NCBI GenBank assembly: GCA_963715675.1
Contig: OY970265.1
Span: 1,364,001 to 1,428,000, forward strand
DNA: 64,000 nucleotides
Reading direction: 5' to 3'
DNA from: DASVWZ01 sp963715675
GTDB taxonomy: Bacteria > Acidobacteriota > Terriglobia > Terriglobales > Acidobacteriaceae
Positions 28,602-34,974 of this stretch are shown here, piece by piece. Position 1 is the first letter of the stretch, and every line of letters starts with the position of its first letter. The notes beneath the pieces were generated by a model. It made no database searches, was not told the DNA's origin, and saw nothing but the letters and a program-made list of their open reading frames with translations. A program made the position numbers and the translations under genes.

Positions 28602-29330
28602 TTAACTGTGGCCTCGACAAATGGACGAAGAAAGCCCGGGTGTTTCCCACGGCTCGATGTCGCAGCCCTCCACCTCGACCGCAACACTCTGGTGGATCAA
28701 CTCCACCGTCAGCACGACCCGCGCGCCACCCGCAGTGCGGATCAGCACGCCCGTCAATCCCGCCAGCGTTCCGCTGGTGATTCGCACCCGCTGGCCAACT
28801 GCCAGATCGCGGAAAGGCTCCGCTTTCTGCAAATGCAGCCCCGAGCGCATCGTCTCCATTTCAATCTCGTCCAGTGCGACCGGGCCGGTTCGCGTGCCTA
28901 CCAGCGTGATCACTCCGGGAACCTCCAGAACCGGCACGCGCTGCGTTTTCGCGATCTTCACGAACAGGTAACCGGGAAACAGCGGCAGCTCCAGGTGAGC
29001 TTTGCAGCCGTTCTTCCAGCGATGGACGGTTCGATACAAGGGAACGAAATTCTCAATCTGGCGCTGCAACAGGAATCCTGCGACTCGCTTCTCATGGCGC
29101 GGTGTGACGCAGACCGCGTACCAATGCGCCGGGATTTCCGCCGGCAGAGTTGTGCCAGGAAACACAGAAGAGGTTGGATCGATGCTATTCCGGATTTGCA
29201 GCAAGGCTTCGCCCCTCTCGCTTAGATCAGCGTTTTTTCCACAACATGAATTGCCGGCAGCGACTGCGACACCCGTGTGGCGCGGGCGGTAGCACAAACC
29301 CTGGGCCGGATTGCCGATTCCCACAACCAT
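28602..29330 (-). CDS. NusG/RfaH-like (UpxY-type) transcription antiterminator
   Basis: A NusG-paralogue with the NGN domain starting HWYAVCVTPRHEKRVAGFLLQ and containing LPLFPGYLFVKI. It has a C-terminal KOW region, GQRVRITSGTLAGLTGVLI. Specialised NusG paralogues at the head of polysaccharide operons (RfaH, UpxY, LoaP) keep RNA polymerase elongating through the long operon. The start is uncertain. The ATG at 29330 gives a long N-terminus without homology, and a TTG at 29204 after GAGAGGGGC would start just before the domain. It is the first gene of the operon. Confidence 0.85.
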   Translation of the reverse strand: MVVGIGNPAQGLCYRPRHTGVAVAAGNSCCGKNADLSERGEALLQIRNSIDPTSSVFPGTTLPAEIPAHWYAVCVTPRHEKRVAGFLLQRQIENFVPLYRTVHRWKNGCKAHLELPLFPGYLFVKIAKTQRVPVLEVPGVITLVGTRTGPVALDEIEMETMRSGLHLQKAEPFRDLAVGQRVRITSGTLAGLTGVLIRTAGGARVVLTVELIHQSVAVEVEGCDIEPWETPGLSSSICRGHS

Positions 29331-29640
29331 CAAGGTTGCGCAGGTGGGGACCTGGAGCCCGTTCGCGATCGTGGGACCTTACTGGCCCCGATGCCCGTCA
29401 CCTCGTGGGGTTCGATGTAAGTAGGCACCTACACTCGCGAACTGGTTTTCCTTGCAGTCTCCGTGCCAATTCGGCATTCTCCGCAAACGCTGTGTTTTGT
29501 GATACCTGGGCGTGTCAAAACGGGAACGCTTGAAATCCCGCCGTCTCAAAGCGAGAGGGGCGTCTTAAAACCGGAATTGCGACCCGGCCGGCAGCCTCCG
29601 CAGCGGTCTTCCAGCAGAAGGAAATCACCGTCTTACGTAT

Positions 29641-29668
29641 GCCCCAAGTGACGAGCGTCACTTGGGGC
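29641..29668. promoter_or_regulatory. Perfect 12-bp inverted repeat in the polysaccharide-operon leader
   Basis: GCCCCAAGTGAC and GTCACTTGGGGC flank a 4-base spacer. The element lies in the roughly 585-base non-coding stretch between the minus-strand polysaccharide operon (29330) and the plus-strand gene at 29916. Neither side has a T run, so it is not a classic terminator. An operator or a structured leader recruiting the NusG-like protein is possible. The rest of the stretch also holds short related motifs (CGTGTCAAAAC 29511, CGTCTCAAAG 29542, CGTCTTAAAAC 29561) of unknown role. Confidence 0.5.
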
Positions 29669-29915
29669 GCCGATGATCGCTAAACCTTTGGCGGTGCGTG
29701 GATTCGGAGGTGTGCGTGTTCTCACTGGCCTACCGCCCGGAGGTGCTTGGCCGTCAGCTACTAGCGAGGCGTTTCTCATTCACGATACCCTCGGCGATTG
29801 AAATGCTCTAGGTTTGCTTGCAGCTCTGCCCAGCAGTTTCGTCACGAGCGATTCGTTGATTCGCTTTGAGGATTGTTTCGTCACGAGAAGAAGGTCGAGC
29901 ACCAGGGAGGATAGG

Positions 29916-30545
29916 GTGCGAAGTCGCAACAAGTTCCTTTTTTCGCTTGCGTTTCTAGCCGTAGCGGTGCTTTCCACGGCAGCGCAGTCCACACCAGGGA
30001 ATACTCTGTCGTGGAGTGGTTCGGTCACGCCAGGCCAGTCTCAGCCGATTCTCATCGCCAGTCTCATCCCGGTTCCTCCCACCGCGGTGATGACAGACGA
30101 CTCCAAGCTTCCGGATGCACCCAGCGCCGCTCAGCAGAACGCGGCCGATCCGGCAAATCAGTCTCAGGCAGCTCCGGCCCCCCAAGGCAAGAAATATCAT
30201 CAACAGGGTGCGCCCCCGGCTGCCATCGGCGGCGCGCTGGAGATGGAGAGCCGAACCGCCGACAAGAAATTCTGGGGCGTGACCACGGCCATGTTCGGGG
30301 CCAGCGTCGCCGACGCCGAGTTGACCCAGCGTTGCCAGGCAATCGGCACCTGCAGCTACGTTCCGTCATCGTTGCGCAGCCGCAAAGCCATGTATGGGAT
30401 CGGGATTCCGGCCGACCTCGGAATCATGTACCTGACCTACCACATGAAGAAAAAGCACTCTTCGCTATGGTACCTGCCCTCGGCGCTGGTCACGGGCGCG
30501 AACCTGTATGTCGCCATGCACGCCTATCACCGGACTACACAATAG
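29916..30545 (+). CDS. Hypothetical secreted or membrane protein divergent to the polysaccharide operon
   Basis: A 209-residue protein. The GTG start with GGGAGG 5 bases upstream gives signal peptide VRSRNKFLFSLAFLAVAVLSTAAQS; an ATG at 29814 is in frame but unsupported. Residues about 30-95 are Pro/Ala/Gln-rich and probably disordered. The C-terminal part contains hydrophobic helices (KFWGVTTAMFGASVADAEL, IGIPADLGIMYLTYHM, LWYLPSALVTGANLYVAMHAY). Proteins of this shape occur near polysaccharide operons in Acidobacteriota, but no function is recognised. Confidence 0.65.
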   Translation: MRSRNKFLFSLAFLAVAVLSTAAQSTPGNTLSWSGSVTPGQSQPILIASLIPVPPTAVMTDDSKLPDAPSAAQQNAADPANQSQAAPAPQGKKYHQQGAPPAAIGGALEMESRTADKKFWGVTTAMFGASVADAELTQRCQAIGTCSYVPSSLRSRKAMYGIGIPADLGIMYLTYHMKKKHSSLWYLPSALVTGANLYVAMHAYHRTTQ

Positions 30546-30639
30546 GCAGGAGGTGCGTCGTATGACCCCTAGTCGACCGTTGGCGGCGAGGTGTTTACTC
30601 TGGCGTTATCCCCACCCCCTCTTTAGCACTTTGTCAAGC

Positions 30640-30796
30640 TATAGAAAACAAGCAGCTTGCCGTTCTGGAACCTAGTAAAGTCTAGAAAACAAACATCGCC
30701 GAGAAGGCGATTTTCTGCCTTTTCACCCCCTGTTTCTGCTTAACAGCCGCAAAATATAGATTACAAAGCCTTTATATCATAATATAGAAAGCAAAG
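30640..30796 (+). repeat. Iteron-like direct repeats in an AT-rich intergenic stretch
   Basis: Four copies of the motif TATAGAAAACAAA or close variants: TATAGAAAACAA at 30640, TCTAGAAAACAAA at 30681, ATATAGATTACAAA at 30754 and TATAGAAAGCAAAG at 30783. They lie within the gene-free interval 30546-31014, which is clearly AT-richer than its surroundings. Spacings are 41, 73 and 29 bases, so phasing on the helix is not exact. No replication gene is adjacent. Confidence 0.5.
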
Positions 30797-30889
30797 GACT
30801 TAGCTTACGGCTGGGGTTCTTCTTTCTGTCTTGCCTCACCAGTCTTGATGCGCTTGTCATGTTTGGTGGAGACTTTGCTACAAGATAAC

Positions 30890-30907
30890 TAAGTTATGTA
30901 TAACTTA
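30890..30907. promoter_or_regulatory. AT-rich palindrome TAAGTTAT-GT-ATAACTTA
   Basis: A perfect 8-bp inverted repeat with a 2-base centre lies in the same gene-free stretch as the iteron-like repeats. A second offset pair, AGATAA and TTATCT, surrounds it. It could be a regulator or recombinase site. Resemblance to dif or lox-type sites is superficial. Confidence 0.35.
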
Positions 30908-30974
30908 TCTTATGGATATTGTGTGCCCGGAGTAGAGGCGTGTCAAGGAGCCCGGTTTCCGCGTGTCGAAAATT

Positions 30975-30995
30975 AGGTGAACGTCCCGTCGTCCC
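30975..30995 (-). repeat. Half copy of the GGGGACAGACGGGACGT inverted-repeat element
   Basis: GGTGAACGTCCCGTCGTCCCC is the reverse complement of the left end of the element at 31673, with one base missing. It lies 20 bases past the stop of the gene at 31015. Confidence 0.6.
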
Positions 30996-31014
30996 CGCAT
31001 TTCCACAGCGGGAT

Positions 31015-31449
31015 TCAACGCGCCTTTTCACACCTGAGGATCGTCACACGTGTCGGCACCCATATCATCCAGCGCCATTCCTTGGCTGAACGGAGCAACC
31101 ACTGGAATTTCTGGAGAGTGATGTAGTATGACGTTCCGTTGACTCGGTACATATAGATTGCCACCGTCTCGGTCTCCGTGATCTGCGTCATCGGCATTTC
31201 GTAGGCATTCGTATTCTTGCCAGAATGTGCCAGGTTGGAAGCTAAGTCGCCCGCAACAGCAGGTGCATCGAGACGCCACGGCTGGTGTCCTTGGTTCACA
31301 AGTTGCTGCAAAGTTTCATACCGACTCCGCTCGACTTTCAGATTCCGCGCCTTAGACGAGCAAGGCGCTGCGACACAGCTGAGAGAGACGACAACGATAC
31401 ACGTCTGCAAACAACACAAGCGTCGTGCGTAACACGCATTTATGGGCAT
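31015..31449 (-). CDS. Small hypothetical secreted protein
   Basis: About 144 residues starting MPINACYARRLCC, with GGAG 9 bases before the ATG at 31449. An in-frame start at 31464 is less well placed. The N-terminus has a hydrophobic Cys-rich signal segment (LQTCIVVVSLSCVAAPC). The mature part (YETLQQLVNQGHQPWRLDAPAVAGDLASN) has no recognised family. It belongs to a run of three small minus-strand secreted-protein genes, each with a repeat element at its 3' end. Confidence 0.6.
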   Translation of the reverse strand: MPINACYARRLCCLQTCIVVVSLSCVAAPCSSKARNLKVERSRYETLQQLVNQGHQPWRLDAPAVAGDLASNLAHSGKNTNAYEMPMTQITETETVAIYMYRVNGTSYYITLQKFQWLLRSAKEWRWMIWVPTRVTILRCEKAR

Positions 31450-31672
31450 GGTGCAAAACTCCAACTTACCGCAGTGTTCCCCTTCAATCCTAGCTGCTGC
31501 TGAAGTGCATGCGAGATGTCGATGCCCACACCCACCTCTGCCCCTCTGAAACTTCTACCCCTTAGGTCGGTACCTGTCGAGCTTTCACGAGCTTGCTACC
31601 CACCTGGTCTCGGCAAGCCAGGGGACGAATACGGATCGTTGAATTGGTTCATATTTGAATAGGGACAAACGT

Positions 31673-31750
31673 GGGGACAGACGGGACGTTCACCAGTTTT
31701 TCTTTCGGCTCAGTGGCGTGAAGAAACCGGGGTACGTCCCGTCTGTCCCC
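31673..31750. mobile_element. Miniature inverted-repeat element with 17-bp perfect arms
   Basis: Arms GGGGACAGACGGGACGT (31673-31689) and ACGTCCCGTCTGTCCCC (31734-31750) are perfect reverse complements and enclose 44 bp. It carries no gene. The same unit, minus its first 6 bases, recurs inside the composite element at 32184-32555. Both are preceded by GGACAAACGTGGGGACAG and followed by TGTCCCCGGGTTTC, so these are likely true element ends. REP/MITE elements moved by REP-associated transposases (RAYT) have this form; no such gene is in the window. Confidence 0.75.
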
Positions 31751-31761
31751 GGGTTTCCCAA

Positions 31762-32145
31762 TTACTTCGTAAACTCAACACCGACTTCCGCATCTTCTCC
31801 AGCACGAACGTCGAAACATCGCTCAGATGCTGGTCTCTTCATCTGGAGATGATGTCCCGCATCATTGAATGCGTCGTAACAGTACCTGCCGGGCGGAAGT
31901 GGCTCAATCAGAACACCAGCCTCATTCGATAAGCCGAAGCTCCGGATCTTGTCCGCTTGGCTTGTCATCTGAACCACAACACCCGGCTTATGGTGCCCTT
32001 CGCCAGTGTCGCTCACGGCAATCGTCTCGAAGTGAGCGAAACCGAGCGTTATGTCCTCTGAACGGGGCGCGCTTGTTCCTGTAGTAGGCAAAACCCAGCT
32101 ACTACTGAGGAACACGATAGATAGCAGGTGATTGAAAATCGACAT
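31762..32145 (-). CDS. Small hypothetical secreted protein
   Basis: 127 residues. The start MSIFNHLL at 32145 follows AAGGA at good distance and opens a signal peptide (LLSIVFLSSSWVLPTTGTSA). The mature domain (ITLGFAHFETIAVSDTGEGHHKPGVVV, read in parts, to ERCFDVRAGEDAEVGVEFTK) looks like a small beta-sandwich. It is perhaps related to carboxypeptidase regulatory-like folds, but no family is certain. A repeat element lies 11 bases beyond its stop, and another begins 38 bases before its start. Confidence 0.65.
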   Translation of the reverse strand: MSIFNHLLSIVFLSSSWVLPTTGTSAPRSEDITLGFAHFETIAVSDTGEGHHKPGVVVQMTSQADKIRSFGLSNEAGVLIEPLPPGRYCYDAFNDAGHHLQMKRPASERCFDVRAGEDAEVGVEFTK

Positions 32146-32183
32146 TGTCTGGTCCTTGTGGGAGTGAGTGATAGGACAAACGT

Positions 32184-32555
32184 GGGGACAGGAACATGTG
32201 AAAAAATTGATTTTCGGAAAATAACCAATCCGGATGCGAGAAAACTTTGCGTTTAAATGCCCTCCACGCGATCTTTGGCGTCCGGGATACATTTTTGATC
32301 AACCAAAAAAGTCTGGAAAATCGACGGAATCAATTTTTTCACATGTTCCAGACGGGACGTTCACCAGTTTTTCTTTCGGCTCAGTGGCGTGAAGAAACCG
32401 GGGTACGTCCCGTCTGTCCCCGGGTTTCCGGATGCGAGAAAACTTTGCGTTTAAATGCCCTCCACGCGATCTTTGGCGTCAGGGGATACATTTTTGATCA
32501 ACCAAAAAAGTCTGAAAAATCGACGGAATCAATTTTTTCACATGTTCCTGTCCCC
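32184..32555. mobile_element. Composite nested inverted-repeat element with 29-bp perfect arms
   Basis: The outer arms 32184-32212 and 32527-32555 are perfect 29-base reverse complements (beginning GGGGACAGGAACATGTG). Inside are two near-identical direct copies of about 121 bp (32229-32349 and 32427-32548; they differ by a few bases). Between them lies a copy of the 78-bp element of 31673, lacking its first 6 bases (32350-32421). The structure reads as one miniature element recombined with, or inserted into, another. No protein is encoded. The right arm overlaps the 3' end of the gene at 32538. Confidence 0.75.
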
Positions 32556-33071
32556 GGGTTTCGGTACAGGTTTCCCTGAGGGTGGGCTCACCTTAAAAGG
32601 CTTCGATCGTATCGTTGCGAAGCCAGCATGCAGCGTTGGGCAATCCAGCGTCTTGCGGCCGCTCACGGCTCTTAAGGTCAGGCGATACAAGCCTGGTTCA
32701 TTGAGTCGGATTGGAAATTGTTCGACTCCCCGCGGATCAAGAACCAACGATGCTCGTTGGTTGCCGAGGTCAGAAGCCATCAGTAGAGTGCTCCAGCGGC
32801 GTCCCCTCTTGATTTCCGTCTGAAATGGATTGGGACGCAGACGTCCCACGTCATCCTCTTCCAGCCGCCCGAAATCAGCGCAGAAGCTAATCGCCACATC
32901 ACCCACATTCCTGACCTCAACTCTAACCGGTTCTGTCACCGGGACGACTGTCTCTGGAACGACTACTTGCACGGACTGCGCGCAAGCAAGACTCACCCAG
33001 CTTACAACCAATGCCGTAATTCCAACCAATTTTGCCGCTGCCCGGCGAGACGTAGTCCATTCATCAGGCAA
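32538..33071 (-). CDS. Hypothetical secreted protein whose stop codon lies in a repeat element
   Basis: 177 residues, probably TTG start with AGGAT upstream. The signal peptide is around residues 8-32 (LVGITALVVSWVSLACAQ). The mature part looks like an immunoglobulin-like fold (VQVVVPETVVPVTEPVRVEV, RLNEPGLYRLTLRAVSG). Its last six codons (PGDRNM and stop) come from the right arm of the composite repeat. It is divergent from blaI; the BlaI operator at 33092 lies 20 bases before its start and could repress it too. Confidence 0.65.
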   Translation of the reverse strand: MPDEWTTSRRAAAKLVGITALVVSWVSLACAQSVQVVVPETVVPVTEPVRVEVRNVGDVAISFCADFGRLEEDDVGRLRPNPFQTEIKRGRRWSTLLMASDLGNQRASLVLDPRGVEQFPIRLNEPGLYRLTLRAVSGRKTLDCPTLHAGFATIRSKPFKVSPPSGKPVPKPGDRNM

Positions 33072-33091
33072 CCTTTTATCCTGTTCTCGTA

Positions 33092-33133
33092 ACTAAATAT
33101 TTAGTTGACATTTTGTATCCTCCTGCGTCTAAT
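33092..33133 (+). promoter_or_regulatory. blaI promoter overlapped by a BlaI-type operator
   Basis: The palindrome AACTAAATATTTAGTT (33091-33106; core ACTAA-ATAT-TTAGT at 33092-33105) overlaps the -35 box TTGACA (33105-33110). The -10 box TCTAAT (33128-33133) follows after exactly 17 bases. The layout matches autorepression by BlaI/MecI proteins, whose known operators are similar short dyads. The same core recurs before the protease gene at 34975. Confidence 0.75.
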
Positions 33134-33158
33134 TAATTAAGAGAAGGGAGATACGGTC

Positions 33159-33551
33159 TTGCCTCCAAAAAGCTCGCCTACTTTGACGGTAGCTGAGTTG
33201 CGGCTGATGGATGTGTTCTGGCAGAAAGGGCCATGCACCGTGCAGCAGGTGCTGGACGCGCTGCCGAAGAAGCCCGCCCTGGCGTACAACTCCGTGCTGA
33301 CCACCATTCGGGTGCTGGAGCGCAAAGGATACCTGGAACATTCCAAAGAGGGCCGGGCGTTCGTATATGCTCCGCGGGTGGAGCGGGAGGAGGCCAGCCG
33401 GTCGGAGATTCGCCACCTGGTAAACCGTTTCTTTAACAATTCACGGGAATTGCTTGCGTTGAATATTCTTGAAGAGCAGGGAATCGATTCTGAAGAGTTG
33501 CACCGGCTGCGCGAGATGTTGGAATCAAGTTCGGGTAAAGGAGATCGCTGA
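33159..33551 (+). CDS. blaI: BlaI/MecI/CopY-family transcriptional repressor
   Basis: 130 residues with the BlaI winged helix: LTVAELRLMDVFWQKGPCTVQQVLDAL, then AYNSVLTTIRVLERKGYLEH, and a C-terminal dimerisation helix. It starts at TTG (33159) with AGAAGGGAG 8 bases upstream. It overlaps the next gene, an M56 peptidase, by one base (TGATG), the classical BlaI-BlaR1 arrangement. It probably represses its own operon and, through a matching operator, the HtrA gene at 34975. In that model the peptidase relieves repression by cleaving it. Confidence 0.92.
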   Translation: MPPKSSPTLTVAELRLMDVFWQKGPCTVQQVLDALPKKPALAYNSVLTTIRVLERKGYLEHSKEGRAFVYAPRVEREEASRSEIRHLVNRFFNNSRELLALNILEEQGIDSEELHRLREMLESSSGKGDR

Positions 33552-34894
33552 TGGGGGCTTGGAACCTTGATACGCTGGCCCGGATCTCCGCTACCGGACT
33601 GGTGAACTCGCTGGCCGTGGGGGCCGTGGTGGCATTTCTGGCTTGGGCATTTTTGCGACTGAGCGGGAAACGAGATTCGAATAGCCGCTTTGCGGTGTGG
33701 CTGTCGGCACTTTTTCTGATGGCAGCGCTGCCCTGGGTGGGAACTTCGGCGGCGAGGGTTTCCGGCTCGGTGCAGGGCAGCGGCTTTGGGATTGCGCTAC
33801 CGGGGTCGTGGGCTGCAGGTGTGTTTTGGGTTTGGGTGGCCGGGGCGAGCTTGGCGTTGTTGCGTGTCGGCATAGCTTTTTGGCAGCTGTTGAGACTGCG
33901 CTGGCGCTGTGAACCGGTTGCTGTCGAACAGCTTCCCGCCAGCGTCCGGAATACAGGCGAATCCCTGCGGTACGTCCGGGGAACCCGGATTTGCGTTTCC
34001 GACCAAGTGCGGGTACCGGCGGCCATTGGCTTTTTTAAGCCTCTGATTGTGATTCCGCGGTGGGCGCTCGAACAACTGTCAGCGGAAGAGTTGAATGCGG
34101 TGCTGATGCACGAACTGGAACACCTGCGCCGCCGGGACGATTGGACGAACCTGGCGCAGAAGCTATTGAGCGCGCTGCTGTTTTTCCATCCGGCGGTTTG
34201 GTGGGTAGATCGCCAACTTGCCCTGGAGCGCGAAATGGCTTGCGACGATGCGGTTCTGGCGCAGACCCGAGACCGTCATGCTTACGCAGCTTGCCTGGTG
34301 AATGTGGCGGAGAAGAGCCTGGTTCGCCGCGGGGTGGCGCTGGTGCAAGCGGCAGTGAGCCGGGCACAGCAGACGACGTTGCGGGTCAGGCAGATTTTGC
34401 AGGGTGAGCACGAGGGTGGAGGTTGGAGGCCGGCGGGCTATGTGCTGGGAGCGATCTCACTTTTTGGGTTGTTGGCATTGTCGCAGGCGCCGCCGCTGGT
34501 GGAGTTTCAAGCACAGCCATCCGTTGCGGCGGTGGCGATGCCGTCGGTGAGTTTGGCGAAGACGGCCGGTGGGAAAACACTTCTGCCGCGTGTGGTTCTG
34601 GCAAGCGCCATGCGGCCGATGAGCAACCAGCGGAAGGCAGTCGCGCCGACGAACAGCAACTTGGTTGCTGAGTCGCACAGTGGCGGGACTTCTCCGGCCG
34701 GAGTGCCAGTCCTGGCGGGGCGGACGGTTCCGGTTTCAGAGACGACAGCTCCACAGGCAATCCTGGTTGTTTTTCACGGTGAACAGCGCAGCCCGTTTGG
34801 TACCTCATATTGGACGATCTGCGTGTGGCAGGTGGACGCGCCGGGCAGGGCGATGATCGACCACGAGAAGAGAATTCCCGCAAAATCAATTTAG
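33551..34894 (+). CDS. M56-family (BlaR1-like) membrane zinc peptidase
   Basis: 447 residues. About four membrane spans lie near residues 12-30, 50-70, 85-105 and 300-320. The zinc site HELEHLRRRDDWTN is followed by the third ligand region LEREMACDDAVL. In BlaR1 a penicillin-binding sensor follows outside the membrane. Here the last 110 residues are a low-complexity, Ala/Ser/Pro-rich tail with no sensor motif (no STFK-like Ser). It is therefore unlikely to sense beta-lactams directly. It probably cleaves or inactivates the co-encoded BlaI repressor in response to an envelope signal (inference). Confidence 0.87.
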   Translation: MGAWNLDTLARISATGLVNSLAVGAVVAFLAWAFLRLSGKRDSNSRFAVWLSALFLMAALPWVGTSAARVSGSVQGSGFGIALPGSWAAGVFWVWVAGASLALLRVGIAFWQLLRLRWRCEPVAVEQLPASVRNTGESLRYVRGTRICVSDQVRVPAAIGFFKPLIVIPRWALEQLSAEELNAVLMHELEHLRRRDDWTNLAQKLLSALLFFHPAVWWVDRQLALEREMACDDAVLAQTRDRHAYAACLVNVAEKSLVRRGVALVQAAVSRAQQTTLRVRQILQGEHEGGGWRPAGYVLGAISLFGLLALSQAPPLVEFQAQPSVAAVAMPSVSLAKTAGGKTLLPRVVLASAMRPMSNQRKAVAPTNSNLVAESHSGGTSPAGVPVLAGRTVPVSETTAPQAILVVFHGEQRSPFGTSYWTICVWQVDAPGRAMIDHEKRIPAKSI

Positions 34895-34934
34895 GCGGTA
34901 CGGAAGAACAGGGAAGAGTTTTGTAAGTTTAACT

Positions 34935-34948
34935 ACTAACGTTTTAGT
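34935..34948 (+). promoter_or_regulatory. Second BlaI-type operator, before the HtrA protease gene
   Basis: ACTAA-CGTT-TTAGT repeats the 5-4-5 dyad of the blaI operator exactly, with a different central tetranucleotide. It is followed by TCGACA where the first is followed by TGACA. It lies 26 bases before the ATG of the protease gene. A repressor bound here would block transcription or early elongation. Confidence 0.65.
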
Positions 34949-34974
34949 TCGACAAACAAGGAGAATCCAAAGGT

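Noticed and set aside
30890..30907. dif/Xer or lox recombination site
   Set aside because: Only the AT-rich dyad and a TGTATA-like centre agree; the outer bases do not match known Xer or Cre arms and no recombinase gene is near.
30975..32555. CRISPR-like direct repeats
   Set aside because: The repeats are long inverted or nested units with different spacing, no regular repeat-spacer alternation and no cas genes.
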